A stretch of DNA of 64,000 nucleotides from Rhizobium brockwellii (GTDB lineage: Bacteria > Pseudomonadota > Alphaproteobacteria > Rhizobiales > Rhizobiaceae), in contig NZ_CP053439.1 of NCBI RefSeq assembly GCF_000769405.2, positions 372,001 through 436,000 on the forward strand, given 5' to 3'. Made by a program: the position numbers and the translations under genes. Below are positions 1 to 9,468 of this stretch, in pieces (position 1 is the first letter of the stretch; every line of letters starts with the position of its first letter). The notes under the pieces were generated by a model, which saw nothing but the letters and a program-made list of their open reading frames with translations, did no database searches and was not told the DNA's origin.

Positions 1-816
1 TGCATAGATGTCGTGTTTCAGCGCCGCTTCGCGGATCGTCCGCTTGAACAGGAACACCTGATCGGCAAGCTCGATCGGATTGCCGTGGCGCAGGTTGATC
101 TCGAGCTGCGCCGGTCCCTCTTCATGGATCAGCGTGTCGATCTCCAGCCCCTGCTTCTCCGAGAAATGATAGACGTCATCGATCAGTTCGTCGAACTCGT
201 TGATGCCGGCGATCGAATAGCCCTGGCCGCCGAGGATCGAGCGGCCGGACCGGCCTTTGGGCGGGTGGAGCGGATAGTCGGGATCGTCGTTTTTGGCGAC
301 GAGGTAGAATTCGATCTCGGGCGCCACGATCGGTTTCCAGCCGCGCTCATGATAAAGGCTCATAATCCGCTTCAGCACGTTGCGCGGCGTATAGGGCACT
401 TCGCCGCCGTCCGAATCGACGATATCGCAGATCACCTGCGCTGTCGGGTCGGTCTCCCAGGGCACGACGGACAGCGTCGAAAGGTCGGGCATCAGCTTCA
501 GGTCGCTGTCGCGCGGCTCGTAGCGGAAGCTCTCCGTCTCGTCGGGATATTCGCCCGATATCGTGTGCCGGTAGATCGCCGAAGGCAGCGCCAGCGAGGT
601 GTTGGAGGTGAATTTCGAGCTCGGCATCATCTTGCCGCGCGCAACGCCGGCAAGGTCCGGCGTGATGCATTCGATGTCTTCGATGCCCCTGTCCCTCAGC
701 CACCGCGCTGCTTCCTTCCAGTTCGCAACGCCGCGCAGGGATCCGGGTTCCGGGGGAGTTTTCTTCGAGGCGGGTACGTTTCTGGCAGGCTTGAGCGTCG
801 TCTTTTTTGGGGACAT
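1..816 (-). CDS. Glutamine synthetase family protein, 5' part (PuuA-like), cut by the window edge
   Basis: The minus strand is open from an ATG at 816 down to base 1, giving 272 residues and no stop, so the gene continues left of the window. The translation has the N-terminal beta-grasp region of glutamine-synthetase-like ligases and then the start of the catalytic domain: a VPWETDPTAQVICDI stretch, APEIEFYL (a metal-ligand glutamate in this family) and HEEGPAQLEINL. The N-terminal lysine/proline-rich extension of about 30 residues and the overall form resemble gamma-glutamylputrescine synthetase-type members rather than GlnA. The potFGHI putrescine transporter at 21.8-25.9 kb makes a polyamine role plausible but is too distant to prove it. 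It is divergent from the flavoprotein gene to the right. Confidence 0.85.
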   Translation of the reverse strand, partial: MSPKKTTLKPARNVPASKKTPPEPGSLRGVANWKEAARWLRDRGIEDIECITPDLAGVARGKMMPSSKFTSNTSLALPSAIYRHTISGEYPDETESFRYEPRDSDLKLMPDLSTLSVVPWETDPTAQVICDIVDSDGGEVPYTPRNVLKRIMSLYHERGWKPIVAPEIEFYLVAKNDDPDYPLHPPKGRSGRSILGGQGYSIAGINEFDELIDDVYHFSEKQGLEIDTLIHEEGPAQLEINLRHGNPIELADQVFLFKRTIREAALKHDIYA

Positions 817-904
817 GACACACCGGTTTGTATTGATCGTGGCGCCATCATAACCAGACTTTGCCAATTGGCGAGGGGTGGCAAACGTTGACTTTCGCCC
901 TTTG

Positions 905-2125
905 ATGGAAAAAGAAGACGTGATTTTGATCGGGGAAACGGGTTTGCAGCGCAAAAGCGACGTTATCGTCATCGGCGCCGGAGCGGCGGGCATGATGGCG
1001 GCCATCCGCGCCGGAAAACGCGGCCGCTCGGTCGTCATCCTCGACCATGCCAGGGCGCCCGGCGAGAAGATCCGCATATCAGGCGGCGGCCGCTGCAATT
1101 TCACCAATATCCATGCCGGACCGAAGAATTTCCTCTCCGCCAACCCGCATTTCTGCAAATCGGCGCTCGCCCGTTTCACACCTGCCGACTTCATCGCCAT
1201 GGTCGACCGCCATGGCATTGCCTGGCACGAAAAGACGCTCGGCCAGCTTTTCTGCGACGATAGCGCCAAAGATATCATCCGCATGCTGCTGGCCGAGATG
1301 CGCATGGCCGGTGCAGTGCTGCATCTCGCCACCGAGATATCAGGCGTCGAAAAGACCGAATCCGGCTTCCGGGTATCGACGAGCGAAGGTCACTGTGAAG
1401 CATCGTCGCTGATCGTCGCCACCGGCGGCAAGTCGATCCCGAAGATGGGCGCTACCGGCCTTGCCTATCGCCTCGCCGAGCAGTTCGGCTTGGCTGTGCT
1501 CGAAACTCGACCCGGCCTCGTGCCGCTGACGCTCGATCCCGGCCTGCTGGAAAGCATCGCGCCGCTCGCCGGCATTGCCGCCCCGGCCGAAATCCGCCAC
1601 GGCAGGACCGCCTTCCGCGAAGCGCTGTTGTTCACCCATCGCGGGCTGAGCGGCCCGGCCATCCTGCAGATTTCCTCCTATTGGCGCGAGGGCGACGAGG
1701 TCGTGGTCGCCATCGAACCGGATATCGATATTGCGGCGCATTTGAAGACGGCAAAGCAGCTCAATGGCCGCCAGTCGCCGCAGACAGCCCTTGGCGACAT
1801 CCTGCCGAAGCGGTTGGCACAATTTCTCGTCGAGCGCGAAAAGATCTCCGGCAACATGGCCGACCTGCCCGACAAGGCGCTGCTGCGTCTTGCCGCCGGC
1901 GTCCAGAACTGGGCGGTCAAACCGTCCGGCTCGGAAGGCTACCGCACCGCCGAAGTGACGCTCGGCGGCATCGACACGGCAGCGCTCGATTCCCGCAGCA
2001 TGGAAACAAAAGCCGTGCCCGGCCTTTATTTCATCGGCGAGTGCGTCGACGTCACCGGCTGGCTCGGTGGCTATAATTTTCAGTGGGCCTGGGCTTCCGG
2101 ATTTGCCGCGGGCGAATGGGCCTAG
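905..2125 (+). CDS. HI0933/YhiN-family NAD(P)/FAD-dependent flavoprotein
   Basis: The product of about 406 residues has an N-terminal FAD dinucleotide-binding motif VIGAGAAGMMAA, followed by the family's GEKIRISGGGRCNFTN block. It ends with a second conserved region, GLYFIGECVDVTGWLGGYNFQWAWASG. These mark the HI0933 family of putative oxidoreductases, whose substrate is not known; the protein should be cytosolic. The start is uncertain. An ATG at 905 has no clear ribosome site. An in-frame GTG at 878 has GAGGG directly against it, and a TTG at 944 follows a GGGG stretch at good spacing. All three precede the FAD motif, so the function call does not change. The gene is divergent from the glutamine synthetase gene and stands alone. 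Confidence 0.88.
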   Translation: MEKEDVILIGETGLQRKSDVIVIGAGAAGMMAAIRAGKRGRSVVILDHARAPGEKIRISGGGRCNFTNIHAGPKNFLSANPHFCKSALARFTPADFIAMVDRHGIAWHEKTLGQLFCDDSAKDIIRMLLAEMRMAGAVLHLATEISGVEKTESGFRVSTSEGHCEASSLIVATGGKSIPKMGATGLAYRLAEQFGLAVLETRPGLVPLTLDPGLLESIAPLAGIAAPAEIRHGRTAFREALLFTHRGLSGPAILQISSYWREGDEVVVAIEPDIDIAAHLKTAKQLNGRQSPQTALGDILPKRLAQFLVEREKISGNMADLPDKALLRLAAGVQNWAVKPSGSEGYRTAEVTLGGIDTAALDSRSMETKAVPGLYFIGECVDVTGWLGGYNFQWAWASGFAAGEWA

Positions 2126-2266
2126 AAAAGCCGATTCAAGACTTCTTAATAGAGGTGCGCCATCCTGTCTCAATTGGCGGTTTGCAAGGTCGTTCCTAAA
2201 TTAAGCTTTACCGGCAAGCCGATTTGTTGGATTGTTGTTGTGTCAGAGAGAAGTGAGGTTTCGACA

Positions 2267-2410
2267 ATGAACAGAAACGCACGACGCGCCCGCGCCATCG
2301 CAATTGCCGAGGCAAAGCCGAACGCTCGAATGGTCGCCCTGCGCTATCTGATGCTTGCAGCCGGCGCCACCGCCGCCAGCCTCGCGCTGCTGCTCTCGCA
2401 CTTCATCTGA
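2267..2410 (+). CDS. Small single-pass membrane protein, 47 residues
   Basis: A 47-residue frame begins at ATG 2267, 9 bases after an AGTGAGG ribosome-binding site. It has a basic N-terminus (MNRNARRARA) and one C-terminal hydrophobic helix of about 20 residues (LMLAAGATAASLALLLSHF). Small basic proteins with a single membrane segment are common in rhizobia. I do not recognise the family and assign no function. A longer in-frame open frame starts near 2174, but its upstream part has no ribosome site and no coding look. Confidence 0.55.
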   Translation: MNRNARRARAIAIAEAKPNARMVALRYLMLAAGATAASLALLLSHFI

Positions 2411-2724
2411 TCCCGTCCGCAGGCCTGGAGCAAACGTTCCGGCATGGGTGATCACCTCACCGCAACGACGCGGCCCATAATTTTGCAACTATTTCACTGC
2501 CTTGGCTTAACCCGCCGTCACTGCTTATCCGAAAATTAATATCTAATCTGACACAATTGCTCGCGAATATTTGGGCATCTCCAAGTTGTTTGGACATGAA
2601 CTGGCAATGACTGCCGCCTGGCTTCCGGGTTCCCCAATGTAAAATAAGAACAGCTCGATGTGCACCCGGCTGGCGCCATGTGGCCGCCTGCGGGAGGAGT
2701 GGTGTATGAAAGGCCCGGAACGCC
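2411..2724. other. 314-base gap upstream of the first chemotaxis receptor
   Basis: There is no convincing gene here. The left part is AT-rich (around 2475-2560, with runs such as AAAATTAATATC) and is the likely promoter area for the receptor at 2725. The last 33 bases hold a strong ribosome site and a 9-codon leader frame, listed separately. Confidence 0.6.
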
Positions 2725-2735
2725 ATGTTGATTGA
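2706..2735 (+). CDS. Possible 9-codon leader peptide overlapping the receptor start
   Basis: GGGAGGAG at 2692-2699 is the best ribosome-binding sequence in this area. It lies 6 bases before an ATG at 2706 that encodes MKGPERHVD and stops at 2733-2735, just inside the chemotaxis receptor, whose own ATG at 2725 is in another frame. The receptor start itself has only a weak AAAGG about 11 bases upstream. This suggests that translation of the receptor may be coupled to this leader. The inference rests on ribosome-site strength and position only. Confidence 0.35.
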   Translation: MKGPERHVD

Positions 2736-5256
2736 TAAGATTCTTTCCCGCTTCAGGATCAAGACGAAGGTTCTGATCTTCGTTCTGCCTTTCGTCGTCA
2801 CCATTTCGGCGGTGGGCCTGACCGGCCTCTACGCTTCGGGACTTCTGCAGGGCCGCATGGAAATATCCAACAGCGTGCTGCAGTCGCTCAGCGGCTTCAA
2901 GGATCTCTATGGTTCGATGGATGATTTCCTGCGCGTCACCAGCCCTGAGGCGCGCGACAAGCTGCTTGCGGATCTGAAGACCCAGCAAGGCGTGCTCGAC
3001 CAGACGCTGAACCAGGTCGGTGAAGAGGCCGCTGGCCGCGACAGCCTTGCGGAGGCATCGCGCCGCACCAAGGAAATTTCCGGCGTCGTCGGCAAGCTCT
3101 GGGCCCTGCACGAGCAGGAACAGGCATTGCATGAGCAGATCGACGCGGCCCAGAAAAGCGTGATCAGCACCCGTTTCACCGTGTCCTACCAGGCCGAACA
3201 GTTGCAGAGCACCGTCCAGAGCGACGAGAGCGCCGCCACCAGCACCCTTCGCACGGCCGACCGCCTGCTGAAGGGCGGGGATTTCCTCGGCACCGTCGCC
3301 AGCGGCTTCAGCAAGCCGCAGACACCGCAGGACAAGATCGCCTTCATCAACGAACAGATGCCAGAGATCATCAAATCGCAGCGTCTGATCGCCATCTCCG
3401 TTCCGACCAATCAGAAGAATGTCATCGACGCGCTGGCTGCGACCATCGACGGCATCAAGGCGATCGTGCAGACGCCCAATCCGACCGACGAGACGGCAAC
3501 CGAACTCGGCCGCCTTGTTTCGCGCTTTCGCCAGACGTCGACCTATACGCAGCTGACCGCAACGCAGAAGATGCGTGACGCGACCCAGGAATTCGCCGCG
3601 CTCGACGGCCGGATCGCCCAGGCCAACTCGGTCCTGCAGGATACGAGGCGTCTCGAAAATTCCGTCTATTCGCTGCAGATCGTTCTTTCCGACTTTCTCG
3701 CCGACTCCAGCAAGGAAAATCTCGTGCGCCTGCAGCAGCAGGCCGGCACGCTCGGCAAGGACATGCAGGTGCTGGTCACCAGCGCCAAGGGCATGGGCTT
3801 TGCCGAAGGCATATCCGGCGCGATCCAGCCGGCGCTCGACGTCATCTCCGGCGGCGGCTCGAAGATCGTCGACACGATCGGCGAGCGCGTCACCGCCTAT
3901 GCCGCCGCCCGCCAGGAGCTCGACCAGATCTGGAAAAAGCTGACTGATTTCGCCGAGCTGCAGAAGCAGACGGCCGGCACCGAGCGCACGCAGGCAAACA
4001 GCATTTCCGTCATGACCACCGGTCTCGGCATCCTGCTGTCGATCCTCGGCGGCATTGCCCTGGTGCTGACACTGCAGCGCCCGATCAGCCACATCACCGC
4101 CGCCATGCGCCGCATCGCCGAAGGGGCGCTGGATACCAGCATCTCCGGCGAGCAGCGCCACGATGAAATCGGCGACATGGCCCGCGCGCTCGGCATCTTC
4201 AAGGAAAACGCCATCTCAAAGATCCGCATCGAGGAGCAGAGCGACGAGGAACGCGCCGCCGCCGAACATGAGCGCCAGCGCAACGACGCCGAAAAGCGCG
4301 AGATGGATCGTCAGATCGAATTCGCGGTCAATGCGCTTGCCGCCGGCCTCGAACGCATGTCGCAGGGCGATATCTCGACGACGATCGAAACGCCCTTCAT
4401 CGGCCGTCTCGAACAGCTGCGCCAGGATTTCAACGGTTCGATGATGCGCCTGCAGGCGACGATGAGCCAGATCCGCGACAATGTCGAATTGATCCAGGGC
4501 AACGGCAACCAGATGGCCCAGTCTGCCGAGGATCTCTCCAAGCGCACCGAACAGCAGGCTGCCTCGCTCGAAGAGACCGCGGCTGCCGTCGATCAGATCA
4601 CCGTCACGGTCCGCTCGTCGGCCGAACGCGCCAAGGATGCCGACCAGATCGTCCGCCAGGCCAAGCGCAGCGCCGACGATTCCGCCGTCGTCGTCAGCAA
4701 TGCGATCGACGCGATGAGCCGCATCGAAGGTGCCTCGCGCCAGATCGAGCAGATCATCGGCGTCATCGACGAGATCGCCTTCCAGACCAACCTCCTGGCG
4801 CTCAACGCCGGCATCGAGGCGGCGCGCGCCGGTGAAGCCGGCAAGGGCTTCGCAGTGGTCGCGATGGAGGTCCGCGAGCTTGCCCAGCGTTCCGCAGCCG
4901 CGGCGCAGGAGATCAAGGGGCTGATCAACAAGTCGACCAACGAGGTCAATTCCGGCTCGCAATTCGTGCAGGAGACCGGCACGGTGCTCGCCAAGATCAG
5001 CGCCCAGATCGTCACGATCAGCCAGCATGTCGAGATGATCGCTCGCGCCAGCCATGACCAATCCAACGCGCTGCAGAGCGTCAACGCGACGGTCAACCAG
5101 ATGGACCAGATGACGCAGCAGAACGCCGCCATGGTGGAGGAGACGACTGCCGCCAGCCGCGAACTGGCCGACGAGGCCGGTTCGCTGCGCCGGCTCATTC
5201 AGCAGTTCAAGATCGACGGCGAAGCGACCGGTGCGCCGGTCTATCGCGCCGCCTGA
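2725..5256 (+). CDS. Methyl-accepting chemotaxis protein, 843 residues
   Basis: This is a membrane chemoreceptor that signals to CheA/CheW. Residues about 15-37 form the first membrane helix (VLIFVLPFVVTISAVGLTGLYAS). A long periplasmic helical sensor region of about 380 residues follows, then a second membrane helix near 430-452 (GLGILLSILGGIALVLTL). Next come a HAMP domain (PISHITAAMRRIAEGALDTS), a second HAMP-like unit near 530-580, and the MCP signalling domain. Its hairpin tip, around residue 680, reads [20 protein letters not shown]. There is no C-terminal NWETF-type CheR tether. The ligand cannot be told from sequence. A strong terminator follows at 5281. A second receptor gene lies directly downstream with its own upstream region. 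Confidence 0.95.
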   Translation: MLIDKILSRFRIKTKVLIFVLPFVVTISAVGLTGLYASGLLQGRMEISNSVLQSLSGFKDLYGSMDDFLRVTSPEARDKLLADLKTQQGVLDQTLNQVGEEAAGRDSLAEASRRTKEISGVVGKLWALHEQEQALHEQIDAAQKSVISTRFTVSYQAEQLQSTVQSDESAATSTLRTADRLLKGGDFLGTVASGFSKPQTPQDKIAFINEQMPEIIKSQRLIAISVPTNQKNVIDALAATIDGIKAIVQTPNPTDETATELGRLVSRFRQTSTYTQLTATQKMRDATQEFAALDGRIAQANSVLQDTRRLENSVYSLQIVLSDFLADSSKENLVRLQQQAGTLGKDMQVLVTSAKGMGFAEGISGAIQPALDVISGGGSKIVDTIGERVTAYAAARQELDQIWKKLTDFAELQKQTAGTERTQANSISVMTTGLGILLSILGGIALVLTLQRPISHITAAMRRIAEGALDTSISGEQRHDEIGDMARALGIFKENAISKIRIEEQSDEERAAAEHERQRNDAEKREMDRQIEFAVNALAAGLERMSQGDISTTIETPFIGRLEQLRQDFNGSMMRLQATMSQIRDNVELIQGNGNQMAQSAEDLSKRTEQQAASLEETAAAVDQITVTVRSSAERAKDADQIVRQAKRSADDSAVVVSNAIDAMSRIEGASRQIEQIIGVIDEIAFQTNLLALNAGIEAARAGEAGKGFAVVAMEVRELAQRSAAAAQEIKGLINKSTNEVNSGSQFVQETGTVLAKISAQIVTISQHVEMIARASHDQSNALQSVNATVNQMDQMTQQNAAMVEETTAASRELADEAGSLRRLIQQFKIDGEATGAPVYRAA

Positions 5257-5280
5257 TCATCGACCGACCCGCCTTCGTGC

Positions 5281-5317
5281 AAACGGCCCCGGAGTTTTCC
5301 GGGGCCGTTTTTCTTTA
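5281..5317 (+). terminator. Rho-independent terminator after the first receptor gene
   Basis: A perfect 12-base stem AAACGGCCCCGG / CCGGGGCCGTTT with a 6-base loop is followed by TTCTTTA. It lies 25 bases past the stop codon at 5256. Confidence 0.9.
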
Positions 5318-5488
5318 TTTCGCAGAAATCGCGCTCCGGTCGGATTGCGAGCGGCGGCGCGGCCATCACGCAGAGATGGTCCGTCCGAAAACGAGACCGA
5401 TGAATAGCTCCGACAGCCCTGATTTACGGAGAATCTTCCTTAACGCTTTTAGTCTAATTTAACCTTGGTCTATCTCCCGGGGGTCTCG

Positions 5489-7336
5489 ATGCTGCGCCTT
5501 TTCTCTACGTCGATCGTACGCCAGATCGTTGCGATCACGCTGTTTCTGCTGGCGATCAGCACGGCCGCCATCGTCGGCGTGACCTATTACAATCTGAGCC
5601 ATCAGGTCATGGCCGGGGCCGTCTCCGACGCGAAGGACGCCGCCCGGGCGATGGCTGTTCTTTACGGTGCGGCCGATCAGGCTGCAAAGGTCGAACTGAA
5701 GGACAATCAGCTCTCCGCTGTTACCGAAGACGCCATTCCGGCCCTTGCCGATCATTCGCTGGTCGATCGCACGGCGCAGTCGATCGCCGGTGTCGCGACC
5801 ATCTTCCAAAAGCAGGGCGGCGACTACGTCCGCATATCCACAAACGTCAAGAAGGAAAACGGCGACCGCGCCGTCGGCACCAAGCTGATCGCCGAGCACC
5901 CCGCCCAGCCGGTTCTCGCCAGAGGCGAGGCTTACTACGGTCCGGCGGAGCTTTTCGGCCGCAAGTTCATGACCGGCTATTTCCCCATCAAGAATGCCTC
6001 GAACGCCAATGTCGGCATTCTCTTCATCGGCATTCCGATGGAGGTCTATTACCAGCGCATGTATGAGCTGCAGATGCTGGTTCTCGGTGTCGGTCTTGTC
6101 GTCATGCTCATCGTCGGCGTTCTCGCCTTTTATGCGATCCGCCTGTCGGTGAAGCCTTTGCAGGCGCTGACCGCGAGCGTCCACTCGATTTCTGCGGGCG
6201 ATCTCGAAGGGGCGATCCCCTGTGTCGAAAAGAAGAACGAGTTCGGCGACATCGGCCGGGCCTTGGCGCTTTTCAGCGATAGCGCCCGCGCAAGGCGCGA
6301 CCTGGAAACCCAGGCTGCCGAACAGCGCGCCTTGAGCGATGCCGAACGGGCCAGGAACGATGCCGACAAGCGCTCGCTCGACGGCCAGATCGACTTTGCC
6401 GTCAACCAGCTCGCCGCCGGCCTCGGGCGCCTGTCGCAGGGCGATGTCTCGCAGACGATCGGCACGCCCTTCGTCGGCCGGCTGGAGCAGCTGCGCGTCG
6501 ATTTCAACGCTTCTCTCTTGCGGCTCCAGGATACGCTGTCCGGTATCCGTGACAGCGCGTCGACGATCCAGCGAAACAGCAGCGCTGTCTCCGCTTCTGC
6601 CGGCGAGCTTTCGAAACGCACCGAGGCGCAGGCGGCGAACCTCGAGGAGACCGCAGCCGCGGTGGAAGAGATCACCGTGACGGTTCGTTCTTCCGCCGAG
6701 CGTGCCCGTGAAGCCAACAATGTCGTGGCTGCCACCAAGAAGACGGCCGACAGTTCCGGCGCCGTCGTCGGCGATGCCGTCGCCGCCATGGATCGCATCG
6801 AGCAGGCTTCGCAGCGCATTGAGCAGATCATCGAGGTGATCGACGACATCGCTTTCCAGACCAATCTTCTGGCGCTGAATGCCGGCATCGAGGCGGCGCG
6901 CGCCGGCGAGGCGGGCAAGGGTTTTGCCGTCGTCGCCCAGGAAGTCCGCGAACTTGCCCAGCGCTCGGCCGATGCGGCGCGCGAGATCAAGTCGCTGATC
7001 GAGACATCGAGCCGCGAAGTGACGGCAGGCTCCGAACTGGTCCAGAAGACCGGCAGCGTCCTTGCCTCGATCAGCCAGGAGATCATCGCGATCAGCGGCC
7101 ATGTCGAAACCATCGCCACCGCCAGCCGCGACCAGTCGGCCGCACTGCAGGAGGTCAACGGTTCCGTCAACGCCATGGACCAGATGACCCAGAAGAACGC
7201 GGCGATGGTTGCCGAGACGACGCAGGCAAGCCGCCTGCTTGCCGGCGAGGCCGATACGCTGATGGCGCTGATCGAGCGCTTCCGCATCGTCGCAGAATCG
7301 GCACCGGCTCATCTCGGAGCAAGAAGAGTCGCCTGA
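5489..7336 (+). CDS. Methyl-accepting chemotaxis protein with periplasmic Cache-type sensor, 615 residues
   Basis: This is a chemoreceptor with a first membrane helix at about residues 10-32 ([22 protein letters not shown]). A periplasmic domain of about 150 residues has the look of a single Cache 3/Cache 2-type sensor ([49 protein letters not shown]). Then come a second membrane helix ([20 protein letters not shown]), HAMP, and the signalling domain with tip [20 protein letters not shown]. Start 5489 (MLRLF) is chosen because GGGGG sits 5-9 bases upstream; a TTG at 5465 is in frame but lacks one. The signalling half is closely similar to the receptor just upstream, pointing to an old duplication with a changed sensor. 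Cache sensors of this type often bind organic acids. Confidence 0.94.
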   Translation: MLRLFSTSIVRQIVAITLFLLAISTAAIVGVTYYNLSHQVMAGAVSDAKDAARAMAVLYGAADQAAKVELKDNQLSAVTEDAIPALADHSLVDRTAQSIAGVATIFQKQGGDYVRISTNVKKENGDRAVGTKLIAEHPAQPVLARGEAYYGPAELFGRKFMTGYFPIKNASNANVGILFIGIPMEVYYQRMYELQMLVLGVGLVVMLIVGVLAFYAIRLSVKPLQALTASVHSISAGDLEGAIPCVEKKNEFGDIGRALALFSDSARARRDLETQAAEQRALSDAERARNDADKRSLDGQIDFAVNQLAAGLGRLSQGDVSQTIGTPFVGRLEQLRVDFNASLLRLQDTLSGIRDSASTIQRNSSAVSASAGELSKRTEAQAANLEETAAAVEEITVTVRSSAERAREANNVVAATKKTADSSGAVVGDAVAAMDRIEQASQRIEQIIEVIDDIAFQTNLLALNAGIEAARAGEAGKGFAVVAQEVRELAQRSADAAREIKSLIETSSREVTAGSELVQKTGSVLASISQEIIAISGHVETIATASRDQSAALQEVNGSVNAMDQMTQKNAAMVAETTQASRLLAGEADTLMALIERFRIVAESAPAHLGARRVA

Positions 7337-7545
7337 ACCGCGCAGCCGCAGCCGCTGCGGGATTGCGCCGCAGCCTTGCGGCGTCTTCCTAGATTGAGGT
7401 CGAGTGACGGCAGCCAGGCGGCGAAGCCAATGAGGCTGTTGTTTCCGAACTCGGCATAGAATCTATCCTCCTCCGCCTTGCAACCGCTTCGCTTGGGAGA
7501 GTGCCGATAGCCGATGGTGCCTGCGATGGTGATCATGTCGATCAT
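7309..7545 (-). CDS. Hypothetical small protein, 78 residues, divergent from a LysR gene
   Basis: The frame starts at ATG 7545 (MIDMITIAG), preceded by AGGAAAGGAC at good spacing, and runs 78 residues to 7309, overlapping the 3' end of the receptor gene by 28 bases on the other strand. It is basic in its second half ([15 protein letters not shown]) and has a tyrosine/arginine-rich start. I do not recognise a family. Its ribosome site and its divergent position opposite a LysR-type regulator at 7636 favour a real gene, possibly the regulator's target. The overlap with a receptor gene is a reason for doubt. Confidence 0.4.
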   Translation of the reverse strand: MIDMITIAGTIGYRHSPKRSGCKAEEDRFYAEFGNNSLIGFAAWLPSLDLNLGRRRKAAAQSRSGCGCAVQATLLAPR

Positions 7546-7606
7546 GACGATGTCCTTTCCTGTGTAAGACATCACCTGATCTAGGCGTCGAATTTCTCTT
7601 TATAAA

Positions 7607-7620
7607 CGGGAAAAATCCCG
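7607..7620. promoter_or_regulatory. Palindrome in the LysR promoter gap
   Basis: CGGGAAAAATCCCG is a 5-base inverted repeat around an AT core, 16 bases before the LysR start at 7636 and about 60 bases upstream of the divergent small gene. It could be an operator of the LysR regulator. The spacing is shorter than a typical T-N11-A LysR box, so this is tentative. Confidence 0.35.
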
Positions 7621-7635
7621 CTATGTTTTTCATCA

Positions 7636-8505
7636 ATGAAAAACGCGAGTTGGGATTCCTATCAGCTTTTCCTGCAGGTGGCCCGGCTCGGCGGGCTGAC
7701 GGGGGCAAGCACCGCAAGCGGGCTCAGTCCTGCGACCGTCGGCCGGCGCATGCTCGATCTCGAGCAGGAGATCGGCCGCGCATTGTTTTCGCGCAGCCAG
7801 ACCGGATACCGTCTGACCCAGGATGGCCAGGCGCTGCTCGATCACCTGCAGGAGATGGAGGCCGCCGCCCGCAAGGTGGCGGCATGGCGGCAATCCGGCG
7901 AGGGCGGCACGACCGTCAGGGTCGCCGCCGGCACCTGGCTCGCCTGGCTGCTGACCGAGAATTTCGCCGCAATCCGCATGCCGGGCGATGCCTTCGCCAT
8001 TTCGCTTACCATCGGCGAGGCGAGGGCAAGCCTTGCCTATCGTGAAAGCGATATCGGTATTCGCGCCTTCGAGCCTGAGGAGGCCAATCTCGCCGCACGT
8101 CAGCTCGGAGAGGTGGCCTATGCCGTCTATATCAGACGCAACGCCGCCGAGACCGACGAGCGCTGGATTGCCGTTGCTGAGGAAGAGGCGATATCGGCCT
8201 ATCTGCGTTGGCCGCACGCCCATGCCGCAACAGGGATCGTCGCCACCGTCAATCGACCGCGTTCGCTGCCGGATCTGGTGCGCGCCGGCGTCGGCAAGAC
8301 CGTGCTTCCCTGTTTCGTCGGCGATCTCCATCCCGAGTTGCAGCGGCAGGGCGGCGAGTTGCCGGAGTTGCGCCACCGGCAATGGATCGTCATGAATGCC
8401 GAGGACCGCCATCGCCCGGAGATCCGCACGGTCGCCGACCGCATGACCAAACTGATCAAAAGTTATGCCGATCTCTTCGCCGGAAAACGACCGAGCCGCG
8501 GCTGA
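7636..8505 (+). CDS. LysR family transcriptional regulator
   Basis: The 289-residue product has a winged helix-turn-helix at residues 1-65 (FLQVARLGGLTGASTASGLSPATVGRRMLDLEQEIG, LFSR, YRLTQDG), followed by a linker helix and a periplasmic-binding-protein-like effector domain. It lacks the strongest motifs of well-studied LysR members, and its effector is not predictable. It stands opposite a 78-residue hypothetical gene. The gene to its right, the ROK kinase, converges on it, so the regulator is probably a single transcription unit. Confidence 0.85.
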   Translation: MKNASWDSYQLFLQVARLGGLTGASTASGLSPATVGRRMLDLEQEIGRALFSRSQTGYRLTQDGQALLDHLQEMEAAARKVAAWRQSGEGGTTVRVAAGTWLAWLLTENFAAIRMPGDAFAISLTIGEARASLAYRESDIGIRAFEPEEANLAARQLGEVAYAVYIRRNAAETDERWIAVAEEEAISAYLRWPHAHAATGIVATVNRPRSLPDLVRAGVGKTVLPCFVGDLHPELQRQGGELPELRHRQWIVMNAEDRHRPEIRTVADRMTKLIKSYADLFAGKRPSRG

Positions 8506-8598
8506 AGCTTATGGCATCAGCCGGCGCACCAGCGCCCACCGCGCTCGCCTGAGCGCATATCCGCGTACATCCTCCGACCGCTGGTCAGCGCGAATTTG

Positions 8599-9468
8599 TC
8601 ACTTCGCCTGACCATTTGAGAGAAGTAATCGGCTTGCAAGATCGGCAATTCCGATAACTCCAGCCCGTGCAGCCAGTTTAGCGGGCACTATGTTCGATCT
8701 TATGGCGGAGGGGGCTTGAATGCTGATATCGCGAACCAGATCGAGATAGCCTTCGGCAAGGCCGACACCACCTCCAATCACAATCTCCGCGGGATCGAGT
8801 ATAAGTTGAATATCCCGGCAAAGCATGGCGATCCCACGCGCAGATCGTGCAACGATCGCTTTCGCCCAAGTTTCGTCGTTCCGCGCAGCGTTAAAAATGT
8901 CGGGGGCGGGCGTGGCGCCAAATCCCTGTCGCGCCGCTTCTGCCTGCATCCAGCGCCCGGACACTTGGTCCTCCAGATAAGTGGAACTACCGCCAAAACT
9001 TTGCATCAGCCCGAAATGCCCAGCGAGACCGCCAAGTGGCCGACCGTTGATGACGATACCTCCACCGACACCCGTCGATACGGTCAGAAAAACCAGATCG
9101 CCACCAGACCCGGCGCCAAAGCGATACTCGCCCCACGCCGCCGCCTGAGCGTCGTTCATCGCGAGGGCGCGTGCGCCAAACAAGGCCGAGGTTTCGTCGA
9201 CCAGAGGGTAGTTTTCAGGTATTCCGAGTGTCTCAGGATTCATGGCTGACCAAAGCCCATTGCGGATGAAGCCCGTCACAGCAAGGCCGATTGCATCATA
9301 CTTACCATGCCAACGCTCCGCGGCAGCGTGGGCGTTGGTGAGCCAGGTATCCGGTCCGTCAGAACGCTGTGTTGGAACGGTCACCTCCTCAAGGACTTCG
9401 GCGTCAGACACGAGCGCCGTCATCGTTTTTGTTCCACCGATATCGATGGCAAGCACCGGCCTCGTCAC
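8599..9468 (-). CDS. nanK: ROK family sugar kinase, likely N-acetylmannosamine kinase
   Basis: The 289-residue product starts with the ROK phosphate-binding motif LAIDIGGTKTMTAL and has a second glycine-rich block, VSTGVGGGIVINGRPLGGLAGH, and ILDPAEIVIGGGVG near the C-terminus. The expected reaction is ATP phosphorylation of ManNAc (or a related hexosamine) at C6, because NanE, NagB and an RpiR regulator share the cluster. The zinc-binding cysteine cluster that normally follows the GGLAGH block (CGCGRxGC) is absent: the segment reads GLMQSFGGSSTYLEDQ and contains no cysteine. The start at 9468 overlaps the nagB stop by 4 bases (ATGA), so the two are translationally coupled. It is the last gene of the operon. 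Confidence 0.8.
   Translation of the reverse strand: MTRPVLAIDIGGTKTMTALVSDAEVLEEVTVPTQRSDGPDTWLTNAHAAAERWHGKYDAIGLAVTGFIRNGLWSAMNPETLGIPENYPLVDETSALFGARALAMNDAQAAAWGEYRFGAGSGGDLVFLTVSTGVGGGIVINGRPLGGLAGHFGLMQSFGGSSTYLEDQVSGRWMQAEAARQGFGATPAPDIFNAARNDETWAKAIVARSARGIAMLCRDIQLILDPAEIVIGGGVGLAEGYLDLVRDISIQAPSAIRSNIVPAKLAARAGVIGIADLASRLLLSNGQAK

Noticed and set aside
13..891. A plus-strand frame of 292 codons at the left edge
   Set aside because: The opposite strand codes for a glutamine-synthetase-family protein with family motifs; this frame is its shadow.
5459..7312. A 617-codon frame antisense to the second chemotaxis receptor (and a similar 541-codon one at 2536-4161)
   Set aside because: Both mirror the codon pattern of well-supported receptor genes and show only low-complexity RRR/DDL-type translation.
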